From positions 38,958,438 through 39,022,437 of the forward strand of contig NC_087071.1 of assembly GCF_963678635.1 (NCBI RefSeq): DNA of 64,000 bases. Direction: 5' to 3'. Source of the DNA: Symsagittifera roscoffensis. Lineage: Eukaryota > Xenacoelomorpha > Acoela > Convolutidae. A program made the translations under genes and the position numbers. This document shows, piece by piece, positions 1 through 14,243 of the stretch. Every line of letters starts with the position of its first letter. The first letter of the stretch is position 1. Under the pieces are notes generated by a model. The model was not told the origin of the DNA. It saw only the letters and a list, made by a program, of their open reading frames with translations, and did not search any database.

Positions 1-940
1 AAAAATGGACAACAAACAAATTCGACTATCTAAAAGTAACTGAATCTACACGATAAAGTGCTTGCAAATTTAGCTTGCGGTCGAGTTTGAGGTCGATGCC
101 ATAAGTCTGCAACTTCTGAAATGCATTATTTTCTCCAATTTAGTTTGATTAGATAGATATTAGCATAGAGTTAAGCGCAAAAACTCTGCAAAAACTTGCA
201 AATTAACCAATTTTAGAAGATATGAACATGGATTATCTTCAATTATAATCGATTATGGAAGAAAATTCTACCAAAAATATTTGACTAAAAAGGAATATTT
301 TAACACAGAAAACATCATTTTTATTGGAAAAAAAATGTTGATTTATTAACAAGTTTCATGTATATCGTTAAGATAACAAATATTCAGAATTTTTTTGTGC
401 TGCAATTTAAACAATAATGGTTTTATAATCCTCAAAATATAGGAAAAAATATTGCGAGCAACAGTCATCATTCGTTCGGGTTTAATGACTTTTTTATTAT
501 TTCAATTGGTTGTCATGAAAAGTGTTTTGATTGATTGAATTAAATCGACGCTGTTGAAAAATTTGAAAAATTACTGCTAGTTTTATCAAAAAGAATATAA
601 CTTTTGCACTACTGTTTTGATTTGTAAAATCATAATTAACCTTTTTCACATTTCAAGTAGATTCACGAATGACGTCATCACTGTTAAAGTGCAATTTTTT
701 ACATTGGAAGTTTTTTTATGGAATTTTAAAATTGATTTTAAAGTTTTCTTACGTGTTAAAAACTAGTAAAGTTAGTAAGGCAGCTCGACAGGGCTAGTAC
801 TATGAATAAAATAGTTTGAGCAACTGAATTTGTCTGAAAATACTCGTTTTTGGTATAAATTAAAACGGCAAAAAATATGATTCACCCCCACAGCAAAAAT
901 CATCTAAGGTAGCTTGGAGAAAACTGTTTATTAAAAAAAA
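1..940. repeat. Left copy of the extra segment of a long satellite monomer
   Basis: This segment is related to 10940-11850. Shared stretches include AAATTAACCAATTTTAG near 200 and 11080, a TTCGTTCG block near 472 and 11287, and TTCACGAATGACGTCAT near 662 and 11481. In both places it is followed by a satellite monomer beginning at GATGCATCAGCCACAGC. The array is thus bracketed by two copies of a longer unit about 10.8-10.9 kb apart. Confidence 0.75.
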
Positions 941-3900
941 ATTGATGCATCAGCCACAGCTGAAAGTTAGCTCAAAATTTGTCAAGTTTTTGGCTTGCTA
1001 ATTTTCTTGTATCGACATAGAACTGGGTGGTGTCTTGTTTTGTTTTGAGTTAGGTTTGGTATCCTGAGATGGATTGATTGCAAGTTTTCGGCATGTTTTT
1101 TTTTTACCACAGAGAAGACTTTTGATACCTCAGTCTTTGTTTTTCGTCTTCAAGATTTTTTTAGTTTTCAGAACGATCTTTACCGATCTTACCAAAACTT
1201 CCGAGATGCTTTTTAAAATTTCTCAGAGATTCTTCAAAAATTGAAAAAACGCAGAGAGTGTTTGGTCTGGAAAAGCAACGTCAATTTCCCGCAAAAAGTG
1301 CGACGAAATTTTTTTACGGCACAAAAGTCTAATCCCCGATTACAAGACACTTGCTCTGGCAAGTGCATGCAGTAATATCAGCCAATCAAAAAATTTTTTA
1401 CACTGGAAAGTTTTCTGTTACGGAAGCTTCAAAATGATTTTAGAGTTTTGTTATGTGTTAAAAACTAGAAATTTTAGTAATGCAGCTCGACAGACTAGCA
1501 TTGTGAATTACAAGGTTTGTGCAACTGAATTTGTCTGAATTTGTTTTTGGTAAAATGGAAACGGCAAAAAAATGTATTCCTTCCCACAGCAAAAATCAGC
1601 TAAAAACAACTTGAAAAGGCAGTTTTTTTTGCAAAAAAATATAGAAATTTGTTAGCGTTAGTAGTTAAAAGGCTTGATCAACTAAGTTTGTCTGAAAACA
1701 GGGTTTTTGATTGTAAATAAAGAAGAAAATTGTTTTTTTTTTGAAAAAAATTGATGCATCAGCCACGGCTGAAAGTTATCTCAAATTTTCTCAATTTCTT
1801 GGCTGGCTTTTTTTCTCGCATTGAAATAGAATCGGGTGATGTCCTGTTTTCATTTGAGTTAGCTTTGGTATGCTGAGATGGATTGGTTGCAAATTTTGGG
1901 CTTGTTTTTACCACAGAGAAGACTTTTGATACTTCATTGTTAGTTTTCGTCTTCAAGATTTTCATAATTTTCAGAGCGATCTTTACCAATCTCGCCAAAA
2001 CTTCAAAAATGCTTTTTAAAATTTCTCAGCGGTTCTTCAAAAAATTAAAAAACGCAGAGACTGTTTGGCCTGGGAAAGCAACGTCAATTTCCCGCAAAAA
2101 GTACGAAAAAAACTTTTTACGACAAAAAAGTCTAATTCACGATTACAAGACACTTGCTCTCGCAAGTGCATGCAGTAATATCAGCCAACCAAATTGTTAT
2201 TTACACTGGAAAATTTTCCGTTACGGAAGCTTCAAATAGATTTTAGAGTTTTATTACGTGTTGAAAACTAGAAGTTTAAGTAATGCAGCTCGACAGGGCT
2301 AGCATTGAGAATTACATGGTTTGAGCAATCGAACTTGTCTGAACTTTTTTTGGCAAAATTGAAACGGTAAAAAAATTGTATTCCTTCCCACAGCAAAAAT
2401 CAGCTAAAAACAACTTGAAAAGGCAGTTTTTTTGCAAAAAAAGATAGAAATTTGTTAGCGTTAGTAGTTAAAAGGCTTGATCAACTAAGTTTGTCTGGAA
2501 ACAGAGTTTTTGAATGTAAATAAAGAAGAAAATTGCTAATTGTCTAATTGAAAAAAATTGATGCATCAGCCACAGCTAAAGGATAGCTAAAAATTTGTCA
2601 AACTTTTGGCTGGCTTTTTTTTTGTAATATCGATATAGAATCGGGTGATGTCCTGTTTTCATTTGAATTAGCTTTGGTATGCTGAGATGGATTGGTTGCA
2701 AATTTTGTGCTTGTTTTTACCACAGAGAAGACTTTCGATACCTCAGTCTTAGTTTTCGTCGTCAAGATTTTTTTATATTTTTCAGAACAATCTTTACCGA
2801 TCGTGCCAAAACTTCCAAGATACTTTTTAAAATTTCTCATAGATGCTTCGAAATTTGAAAAAACGCAGAGACTGTTTGGCCTGGGAAAGCAACGTCAATT
2901 TCCCGCAAAAAGTGTGAGGAAAACTTTTGCGGGGAAAAAAGTCTATATCCCGATTACAAGACATTTGCTCTCGCAAGTGCATGCAGTAATATCAGCCAAC
3001 CAAATTGATATTTACACTTGAAAGTTTTCTGTTACGGAAGCTTCAAATTGATTTTAGAGTTTTGTTACGTGTTAAAAACTAGAAATTTTAGTAATGCAGC
3101 TCATCAGGGCTAGCATTGTGAATTACATGGCTTGAACAATTGACCTTGTCTGAATTTTGTTTGGTAAAATTGAAACGGCAAAAAAATGTATTCCTTCCCA
3201 GAGCAAAAATCATCTAAAAACAACTTGAAAACGCAGTTTTTTTTTGCAAAAAAAATAGAAATTTGTTAGCGTTATTAGTTAGAAGGCTTCATCAACTAAG
3301 TTTGTCTGGAAACAGAGTTTTTGATTGTAAATAAGGAAGAAAATTGTTAATTGTTTAATTGAAAAAAAATTGATGCATCAGTCACAACTGAAGGTTAGCT
3401 CAAAACTTCTAAAGTTTTTGGCTGGCCTTTTTTTCTCGTATCGAAATAGAATCGGGTGATGTCCTGTTTTCATTTGAGTTAGATTTGGTATGCTGGGATG
3501 GACTGATTGCAATCTTTGGGCTTGTTTTTACCACAGAGAAGACTTTTGATACATTAGTCTTAGTTTTTGTCTTCAAGAATTTTTATAATTTTCAGAACGA
3601 TTTTTACCGATCCTGCTAAAACTGCCAAAAAATTCAGAGATTCTTCAAAAATTGAAAAAACGCAAAGACTGTTTGGCCTGGGCGAGTAACGTCAATTTCC
3701 CGCAAAAAGTGTAATGAAAACTTTTTACGGGAAAAATGTCTATATCCCGATTACAAGACACTTGCTCTCGCAAGTGCATGCAGTAAAATCAGTTAACCAA
3801 TTTGTTATTTACACTGGAAAGTTTTCGGTTACGGAAGCTTCAAATAGATTTTAGAGTTTTATTACGTGTTGAAAACTAGAAGTTTAAGTAATGCAGCTCG

Positions 3901-6900
3901 ATAGGGCTAGCATTGAGAATTACATGGCTTGAGCAATCGAACTTGTCTGATTTTTTTTTGGCAAAATTGAAACGGTAAAAAAATTGTATTCCTTCCCACA
4001 GGAAAAATCAGCTAAAAACAACTTGAAAACGCAGTTTTTTTGCAAAAAAAATATAGAAATCTATAGCGTTAGTAGTTAGAAGGCTTGATCAACTAAGTTT
4101 GTCTGGAAACAGGGTTTTTGATTGTAAATAAAGAAGAAAATTGTTTTTTTTTTTGAAAAAAATTGATGCATCAGCCACGGCTGAAAGTTAGCTCAAAATT
4201 TCTCAATTTTTTGGCTGGCTTTTTTTCTTGTATTGAAATAGAATCGGGTGATGTCCTGTTTTCATTTGAGTTAGCTTTGGTATGCTGAGATGGATTGGTT
4301 GCAAAGTTTGGGCTTGTTTTTACCACAGAGAAGACTTTTGATACTTGATTCTTAGTTTTCGTCTTCAAAATTTTCATAATTTTCAGAGCGATCTTTACCG
4401 ATCTCGCCAAAACTTCAAAAATGCTTTTTAAAATTTCTCAGCGATTCTTCAAAAATTGAAAAAACGCAGAGACTGTTTGGCCTGGGAAAGCAACGTAAAT
4501 TTCCCGCAAAAAGTATGAAAAAAACTTTTTAAGACAAAAAAAGTCTAATTCACGATTACAAGACACTTGCTCTCGCAAGTGCATGCAGTAATATCAGCCA
4601 ACCAAATTGTTATTTACACTGGAAAATTTTCTGTTACGGAAACTATAAATTGATTGTGGAGTTTTGTTATGTGTTAAAAACTAGAAATTTTAGTAACGCA
4701 GGTCGACAGCGCTAGAATTGTGAATTACAAGGTTTGAGCAACTGATTTTTTTATGAGTTTTTTTTGGTAAAATTAAAACGGCAAAAGAATTGTATTCCTT
4801 CCCACAGTAAAAATCAGCTAGAAACAAATTGAAAACGGCAGTTTTTTTTTGCAAAAAAAGGATAGAAAATTGGTAGCGTTAATAGTTAGGAGGCTTGATC
4901 AACTAAGTTTCTCTGGAAACAGAGTTTTTGATTGTAAAAAACGAAGAAAATTCTTCATTTGAAAAACTTGATTGGCGTTTTTTTCTCGTATCGAAATAGA
5001 ATCGGGTGATGTCCTGTTTTCATTTGAGTTAGATTTGGTATGCTGAGATGGACTGATTGCAATCTTTGGGCTTGTTCTTACCACAGAGAAGACTTTTCAT
5101 ACCTTAGTCTTAGTTTTTGTCTTCAAGATTTTTTATAATTTACAGAACGATCTTTACCGATCCTGCCAAAACTTCCAAAAAATTTTTGAAGTTTCTCAGA
5201 GATTCTTCAAAAATTGAAAAAATGCAAAGACTGTTTGGCCTGGGCGAGTAACGTCAATTTCCCGCAAAAATTGTGATGAAAACTTTTTACGGGAAAAATG
5301 TCTGTATCCCGATTACAAGAAACTTGCTCTCGCAAGTGCATGCAGTAAAATCAGCTAACCAAATTGTTATTTACACTGGAAAGTTTTCGGTTACAGAAGC
5401 TTCAAATAGATTTTAGAGTTTTATTACGTGTTGAAAACTAGAAGTTTAAGTAATGCAGCTCGACAGGGCTAGCATTGAGAATAACATGGTTTGAGCAATC
5501 GAACTTGACTGAATTTTTTTGGCAAAATTGAAACGGTAAAAAAATTGTATTCCTTCCCACAGCAAAAATCAGCTAAAAACAACTTGAAAACGCAGTTTTT
5601 TTTTGCAAAAAAAGATAGAAATTTATAGCATTAGTAGTTAGAAGGCTTGATCAACTAAGTTTGTCTGGAAACAGAGTTTTTGATTGTAAAAAACGAAGAA
5701 AATTTTTTATTTGAAAAACTTGATTGGCGTTTTTTTCTCGTATCGAAATAGAATCGGGTGATGTCCTGTTTTCATTTGATTTTTGAGTTAGATTTGGTAT
5801 GCTGAGATGGACTGATTGCAATTTTTGGGCTTGTTTTTACCACAGAGAAGAGAAGACTTTTGATACCTTAGTCTTAGTTTTTGTCTTGAAGATTTTCATA
5901 ATTTTCAGAGCGATCTTTACCGATCTCGCCAAAACTTCAAAAATGCTTTTTAAAATTTCTCAGCGATTCTTCAAAAATTGAAAAAACGCAGAGAGTGTTT
6001 GGTCTGGAAAAGCAACGTCAATTTCCCGCAAAAAAGTCTAATCCCCGATTACAAGACACTTGCTCTCGCAAGTGCATGCAGAATATCAGCCAACCAAAAA
6101 TATTTTTACACTGGAAAGTTTTCTGTTACGGAAGCTTCAAAATGATTTTAGAGTTTTGTTATGTGTTGAAAACTAGAAATTTTAGTAATGCAGCTCGACA
6201 GGCTAGCATTGTCAATTACAAGGTTTGAGCAACTGAACTTGTCTGAATTTGTTTTTGGTAAAATTGAAACGGCAAAAAAATGTATTCCTTCCCACAGCAA
6301 AAATCAGCTAAAAACAACTTGAAAAGGCATTTTTTTTGCAAAAAAAGATAGAAATTTGTTAGCGTTAGTAGTTAAAAGGCTTGATAAACTAAGTTTGTCT
6401 GGAAACAGAGTTTTGATTGTAAATAAAGAAGAAAATTGCTAATTGTTTAATTGAAAAAAATTGATGCATCAGCCACAGCTAAAGGATAGCTAAAAATTTA
6501 TTAAAATTTTGGCTGGTTTTTTTTTCTCGTATTGATATAGGATTGGGTGATGCCCATTTTCATTTGAATTAGCTTTGGTATGCTGAGATGGATTGGTTGC
6601 AAGTTTTGTGCTTGTTTTTACCACAGAGAAGACTTTCGATACCTCAGTCTTAGTTTTCGTCGTCAAAATTTTTTTTTTTTCAGAACAATCTTTACCAATC
6701 GTGCCAAAACTTCCAAGATACTTTTTAAAATTTCTCATAGATGCTGCGAAACTTGAAAAAACGCAGAGACTGTTTGGCCTGGGAAAGCAACGTCAATTTC
6801 CCGCAAAAAGTGTGAGGAAAACTTTTGCGGGGAAAAAAGTTTGACTCCCGATTACAACACATTTGCTCTCGCAAGTGCATGCAGTAATATCAGCCAGCCA

Positions 6901-9900
6901 AATTGATATTTACACTTGAAAGTTTTCTGTTACGGAAGCTTCAAATTGATTTTAGAGTTTTGTTACGTGTTAAAAACTAGAAATTTTAGTAATGCAGCTC
7001 ATCAGGGCTAGCATTGTGAATTACATGGCTTGAGCAATTGATCTTGTTTGACTTTGGTTTGGTAAAATTGAAATGGCAAAAAAATGTATTCCTTCCCAGA
7101 GCAAAAATCATCTAAAAACAACTTGAAAACGCATTTTTTTTGGAAAAAAAGATAGAAATTTGTTAGCGTTAGTAATTAGAAGGCTTCATCAACTGAGTTC
7201 GTCTGGAAACAGAGTTTTTGATTGTAAATAAAGAAGAATATTGTTAATTGTTTATTTGAAAAAAATTGATGCATCAGTCACAACTGAAGGTTAGCTCAAA
7301 ACTTCTCAAGTTTTTGGCTGGCTTTTTTTTCTCGTATCGAAATAGAATCGGGTGATGTCCTGTTTTCATTTGAGTTAGATTTGGTATGCTGAGATGGACT
7401 GATTGCAATCTTTGGGCTTGTTTTTACCACAGAGAAGACTTTTGATACCTTAGTCTTAGTTTTTGTCTTCAAGATTTTTTATAATTTTCAGAACGATTTT
7501 TACCGATCCTGCCAAAACTTCCAAAAAATTTTTGAAGTTTCTCAGAGATTCTTCAAAAATTGAAAAAACGCAAAGACTGTTTGGCCTGGGCGAGTAACGT
7601 CAATTTCCCGCAAAAAGTGTGATGAAAACTTTTTACGAGAAAAATGTCTACATCCCGATTACAAGACACTTACTCTCGCAAGTGCATGCAGTAAAATCAG
7701 TTAACCAAATTGTTATTCACACTGGAAAATTTTCGGTTACGGAAGCTTCAAATAGATTTTAGAGTTTTATTACGTGTTGAAAACTAGAAGTTTAAGTAAT
7801 GCAGCTCGACAGGGCTAGCATTGAGAATTACATGGTTTGAGCAATCAAACTTGTCTGAACTTTTTTTGGCAAAATTGAAACGGTAAAAAAATTGTATTCC
7901 TTCCCACAGCAAAAATCAGCTAAAAACAACTTAAAAACCCAGTTTTTTTGCAAAAAAAAAGATAGAAATTTATAGCGTTAGTAGTTAGAAAGCTTGATCA
8001 ACTAAGTTTGCCTGAAAACAGGGTTTTTGATTGTAAATAAAGAAGAAAAGTTTTTTTTTTTTTGAAAAAAATGATGCATCAGCCACGGCTGAAAGTTATC
8101 TCAAAATTTCTCGATTTTTTGGCTGGCTTCTTTTTCTCGCATTGAAATAGAATCGGGTGATGTCCTGTTTTCATTTGAGTTAGCTTTGTTATGCTGAGAT
8201 GGATTGGTTGCAAATTTTGGGCTTGTTTTTACCACAGAGAAGACTTTTGATACTTCATTCTTAGTTTTCGTCTTCAAAATTTTCATAATGTTCAGAGCGA
8301 TCTTTACCAATCTCGCCAAAACTTCAAAAATGCTTTTTAAAATTTCTCAGCGGTTCTTCAAAAATGAAAAAACGCAGAGACTGTTTGGCCTGGGAAAGCA
8401 ACGTCAATTTCCCGCAAAAAGTACGAAAAAAACTTTTTACGACAAAAAAGTCTAATTCACGATTACAAGACACTTGCTCTCGCAAGTGCATGCAGTAATA
8501 TCAGCCAACCAAATTGTTATCTACACTGGAAAATTTTCCGTTACGGAAACTATAAATTGATTGTGGAGTTTTGTTATGAGTTAAAAACTAGAAATATTAG
8601 TAACGCAGGGCGACAGCGCTATCATTGTGAATTACAAGGTTTGAGCAACTGAATTTGTCTGAATTTTTTTTGGTAAAATTAAAACGGTAAAAAATTTTTA
8701 TTCCTTCCCACAAAAAAAATCAGCTAAAAACAAATTGAAAACGGCAGTTTTTTCTTGCAAAAAAAGGATAGAAAATTGGTAGCGTTAGTAGTTAGGAGGC
8801 TTGATCAACTAAGTTTCTCTGGAAACAGAGTTTTTGATTGTAAAAAACGAAGAAAATTTTTTATCTAAAAAATTTGATGCATCAGCCACAGCTGAAAGTG
8901 GGCTCGAAATTTCGCAATTTTTTGACTGGCTTTTTTTTTCGTATCGAAATGGAACTGGGTGATGTCCTGTTTTCATTTGAGTTAGCTTGGTATGCTGAGA
9001 TGGATTGGTTGCAAACTTTGGGCTTGTTTTTACCACAGATAATACTTTTGATACCTCAGTCTTAGTTTTCGTCTTCAAAATTTTTATAATTTTCAGAACG
9101 ATCTTTACCGATCTTGCCAAAACTTCAGAGATCTTTTTAAAATTGAAAAATTGAAAAAACGCAGAAAGTGTTTGGCCTGGGAAAGCAACGTCAATTTCCC
9201 GCAAAAAGTGCGACGAAAATTTTTACGGCAAAAAAGACTAATCCCCGATTACAAGACACTTGCTCTCGCAAGTGCATGCATTAATATCAGCCAACCAAAT
9301 TGTTATTTACACTGGAAAATTTTCTGTTACGGAAACTATAAATTGATTGTGGAGTCTTGTTATGTGTTAAAAACTAGAAATTTTAGTAACGCAGGTCGAC
9401 AGCGCTAGCATTGTGAAATACAAGGTTTGAGCAACTAAACTTGTTTGAATTTGTTTTTGACAAAATTGAAACGGCAAAAAAAAGTATTCCTTCCCACAGC
9501 AAAAATCAGCTAAAAACAACTTGAAAAGGCATTTTCGTTGCAAAAAAAATAGAAATTTGGTAGCTTTAGTAATTAGAAGGCTTGATCAACTAAGTTTGTC
9601 TGAAACAGAGTTTTTGATTGTAAATAAAGAAAAAAATTGTTTGTTCGAAAAAAAACAGATGCATCAGCCACAGTTGAAAGTTAGCTCAAAATTTCTCAAA
9701 TTTTTGGCTGGCTTTTTTTTTCTCGTATCGAAATAGAACTGGGTGATATCCTGTTTTTATTTGAGTTAGCTTGGTATGCTGAGATGGATTGGTTGCAAAC
9801 TTTGGGCTTGTTTATACCACAGATAATACTTTTGATACCTCAGTCTTAGTTTTCGTCTTCAAAATTTTTATAATTTTCAGAAAGCTCTTTACCGATCTTG

Positions 9901-12300
9901 CCAAAACTTCAGAGATACTTTTCAAAATTTCTCAGAGATTCTTCAAAAATTGAAAAAACGCAGAGAGTTTTTGGCCTGGGAAAGCAACGTCAATTTCCCG
10001 CAAAAAGTACGACGAAAATTTTTACGGCAAAAAAGTCTAATCCCCGATTACAAGACACTTGCTCTCGCAAGTGCATGCAGTTATATCAGCCAACCAAAAC
10101 TATTTTTACGCTGGAAAGTTTTCTGCTACGGAAGCTTCAAAATGATTTTAGAGTTTTTTTATGTGTTAAAAACTAGAAATTTTAGTAATGCAGCTCGACA
10201 GGGCTAGCATTGTGAATTACAAGGTTTGAGCAACTGAACTTGTCTGAATTTGTTTTTGGTAAAATTGAAACGGCAAAAAATGTATTCCTTCCCACAGCAA
10301 AAATCAGCTAAAAACAACTTGAAAAGGCAATTTCGTTGCAAAAAGAAGATAGAAATTTGGTAGCGTTAGTAATTAGAAGGCTTGATCAACTAAGTTTGTC
10401 TGAAACAGAGTTTTTGATTGTAAATAAAGAAGAAAATTGTTTGTTTGAAAAAAACTGATGCATCAGCCACAGTTGGAAGTTAGCTCAAAATTTCTCTTAT
10501 TTTTGGCTGGCTTTTTTTTCTCGTATCGAAATAGAACTGGGTGATGTCCTGTTTTCATTTGAGTTAGCTTGGTATGCTGAGATGGATTGGTTGCAAACTT
10601 TGGGCTGTTTTTACCACAGATAATACTTTTGATACCTCAGTCTTAGTTTTCGTCTGCAAACTTTTTATAGTTTTCAGAATGATCTTTATCAATCTTGCCA
10701 AAACTTCAGAGATACTTTTTAAAATTTCTCAGAGATTCTTCAAAAGTTGAAAAAACGCAACGACTGTTTGGCCTGGGAAAGCAACATCAATTTCTTCTAA
10801 AAAGTGTGTCGAAATCTTTTTACGGGAAAAATTTTCTAATTCCCGATTACAAGACACTTGCTCTCGCAAGTGCATGCAGTAATATCAACCAACTAAATAG
10901 TTTTTTACACTAGAAACTATGTTGTGGAAATTTCAATTTGATTTTAGATTTTTTTCACGCATTTTTGGGCGCGCAATTCTGCCCTTGAAATATTACAAAG
11001 CTCGGGACACTTCGGGTCCGCAGGAGGTCGAATGCCTTAAGTCTGCTGCTGCTGAATATTATAATTTTTTTTACAAATTAACCAATTTTAGGAGATATAA
11101 ACTTGGATTACCTTTGATTATACTCAATCAATCAATTTTATTGTAAAAAAATGTTGAATTACAATCAATTTTCGTTTTAATCGCTAAGACAAAAACTTTT
11201 CAGAATTGTTTTGTGCTGCATTTTAAACGGAGATGGTTTTTTATCCTCAAATTATAGGAAAAAATATCGCAAGCATTAATCATTTTTCGTTCGTATTCAG
11301 TGACTGTTCTTTTTATTATTTCATTTGATTGTCATAAAAAGTGTTTTAATTGAATGAATGAAATCGACATTGTTGAAAAGTTTGAAAAAAAGTGCTGCTA
11401 TTTTTATCAAAAAGAATATGACTTTTGCACTACTGTTATTTGTAAAATTAAAAACAATCTTTTTGACATTTTAAGCAGATTCACGAATGACGTCATTTCT
11501 GTCACGGGGCATTTTTTTCTACACTGGAAATTTTGTTAAGGAATATTCAAAGTGGTTTTGAAGTTTTTTAACGGTTTAAAAACTGGAAAAATTAGTAATG
11601 CAGCTCGACAGTTTGAACAACTGAATTTATCTGAAAACATTCTTTTTTGGTAAAAATAAAACGGCAAAAAAACTGTATTCACGCCCGCAGCAAAAATCAT
11701 CTAAAAACAACTTGACAGCGCATTTTTTTCCCAAAAAAAAAATAGAATATTAGTAGCGTTGGTAGTTAGAAGTTTTAATAACTAAATTTGTCTGCAGACA
11801 GCGTTTTTGACTGAAAATAAAGAAGGACATTGCTTTTTAAATAAAATTGTTGCATCAGCCACAGCTGAAAGTTAGCTCAAGTTTAGTAAAATTTTCGCCC
11901 CGCTAATTTTTCTTGTATCGAAATAGAATTGGGTGATGTCCTGTTTTGTTTTGAGATAGGTTTGGTATCCTGAGATAGATTGGTTGCAAATTTTCGGTAT
12001 GCTTTCACCACAGAGAAGACTTTTGATAACTCAGTCTTTTTTTGTCTTCAGATGTTTGGAATTTTCAGGACGATCTTTATCGATCTTACCAAAACATCAA
12101 GGATATATTTTTAAATTTCTCAGAGATTCTTCAAAAAAAGAAAGAACGCAAAGACTGCTTAGCCTGGGAAAGCAACATCTTTTTTTGTAAAAAGTGTGAG
12201 GAAAATTTTTTACTGGAAAAAATCCAATTCCCGATCCCGATTACAAGACACTTGCTCTCGCTAGTGCATGCAGTAATATCAGCCAACCAAACAGTTTCCT
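940..12300. repeat. Satellite-like tandem array, 14 monomers of about 800 bp
   Basis: Fourteen diverged copies of an AT-rich unit follow head to tail. The marker GATGCATCAGCCAC starts copies near 945, 1752, 2558, 3369, 4163, 6459, 7267, 8083, 8875, 9658, 10457 and 11849; two further copies near 4965 and 5720 lack the marker because of a deletion. Spacing is mostly 790-810 bp. Each copy also carries ACCACAGAGAAGACTTTTGA or a close variant and a conserved hairpin near its end. Copies fall into types: those at 1752, 4163 and 8083 resemble each other (A), 2558 and 6459 match (B), 3369 and 7267 match (C), and 8875, 9658 and 10457 match (D). The block B-C-A occurs twice, about 3.9 kb apart. Open frames of 60-130 codons recur on both strands only because the DNA repeats; I see no consistent coding constraint. 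Confidence 0.93.
10940..11850. repeat. Right copy of the extra segment of a long satellite monomer
   Basis: Counterpart of 1-940. It lies between the tenth-type-D monomer near 10457 and the last, most diverged monomer at 11849, and explains why that spacing is about 1.39 kb instead of 0.8 kb. No coding signal was seen. Confidence 0.75.
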
Positions 12301-12309
12301 TGAAGTAAC

Positions 12310-14240
12310 GCTGGTACCTAGGCGCAGAATTTTTTTTGGAGACTTCATTCAAGCTTTTATACAAAAAATTGCTGTGCTGATTATTTTTGATTCGATTTCC
12401 GATCGTTAAAATATCAGAACAGTATCTCTGTTTTTTTTCTGGTTATAGAAAAAACGTTACAAAAACTCTGATTTTGTTATAATCAGCGAAACATAGATTA
12501 AACTTCTGATTTTATTCTGATAAAATAAAGCCGAATAAATACAATACTGTAACAGTACCGATTCGGTAATTTTACAGTACTGTGGTTTTTTTTCGTATTT
12601 ATATCTGATCAGAGATCAATTGCCACTTACTGAAGTCTCACACAGAACTGAAATTTTAGCAGCTCATATCTGGACAAATACTGATGTTTTTTGTGACTTC
12701 AACTCGGGTATTGGCACAATATTCGGAAAACGTATATATTTAACTAGAAAATACAGAAACCCCTAATTGAAATTGCTGAAAGTTTTATCAGATAAAAAGA
12801 TATTAGTAGTTGTCTAACCCCCCCTAAATCCATACTGTATCTGGGTACGTTTTTTTTCATCTTGATTCTTTCAGTTTCATTCTGGTTTCATACTTGTACT
12901 TTTAAAATACAGATTTTTAACAGTACATTTAAAATACAGTGGTTTCCTATTAGTACTTTTACAAGGAGTCGAAACAGATTTTCCTTTGTATATTCGCATA
13001 TGATTCGCGTGAAAAATTAGTAAAAGCTAAGAGCTGCAACAAAGTGATAATTTATAGCAAGAAAAGCGGAAATCCGTGGATTAAATGAGAAAATTTTGAG
13101 CTCACAAACACCTTTTTAGAAAAAAAAATGTTTTACTACTGAAAAAATGAGCCGATTTCAAAACATGCATTGGTCTTAACTTCAAAATAATCCTACATCA
13201 AAACAAAACACAACGGAAAAACTTTCAATATGTCCAAAACTTGCATGACGCATGTGTATGGTACATGATATAGCTTATAAATCTTTACTCACATGTGCAG
13301 TTTTTTATACATTGTATGGTGTAAAATTATGAAAAAATGAGGGAATTTTTATGCTGGGGTATGTTTTTTCAACTTAACTTTGAATTTTCAATTGGCCGTT
13401 TTTGACAGCTATTTTTTGTATACTCACTGAAACAAATCAATGCCCTGCGGTCAATTTCGAGAAGATAATCCACTTGCGAACAATATTGTGATGTGATGCG
13501 ATTTATGACCAATTTGTGATAGTTTTGCTTGAAAATTTTTCATTCTTCTATTAAAGTGCGCAAAACGCACGCAGGCAGAAAACTTGTCAGTAAATTCAAA
13601 TTTATCAAGATAGATACCTTTTATATTGAGTTGGAGAGTGGATTTCCAAAAAAGAAATCAAAATTAATTTATAACGGTTTATATAAACTTTTTTCGAATT
13701 CGCTCAGCACATTTTACTTCGGGCATATTAACGGATAGTCAAAACATTCAGTTTTGCCTTGATTCGAGCAGTATGTCAAAAATTGAAAGTATTTTAAAAA
13801 CTTTGTTCCTATTTCCCAGGAAGAATAAGGCTTATCAGATTCAGTTGTCTTCTATTCGAAGCTGGTCAGAAAAATTTGGACTCAAATTTGACCAATAAAT
13901 GCCAATAACATTTTTTCCTTAGTATGGAAGTGTATGATAAGCGTTTGTTGTCAAATCGGGTATTGTGCACTTGTTCAATTCGAGCACCAAAAAGCCAAAG
14001 TAGCTCAGAACTTTAATGCAACAACAGCTTATAGCAATAATTTGAAACGGTTGAAAAAAACAAAGAAAAATTTTTAAAAAAACACACAAAATTTATTTTT
14101 TTTTTCATTTTATTCTGATCAAACCCCCTTTCTCAAAAAAATCAAAGCTAAAACACTTGAACAATCATCTTCTTTAATTTGAAAATAATTAACAAAAAAA
14201 ATTAGAAATTAACAAATTAAGAAGGTTCAACGCATTTTGA
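12310..14240. other. AT-rich non-coding stretch
   Basis: No supported gene. It contains poly-T/poly-A runs and a small palindromic patch near 12545-12590 built from ACAGTAC and GTACTGT. The longest open frame, at 13529-13738, lacks coding character and splice context. Confidence 0.5.
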
Positions 14241-14243
14241 TCT

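Noticed and set aside
1759-10207. Many open frames of 60-131 codons on both strands with similar peptides
   Set aside because: They recur once per satellite monomer, on both strands and in shifting lengths, and are explained by the tandem repeat. No domain, start context or selection against frame breaks is visible.
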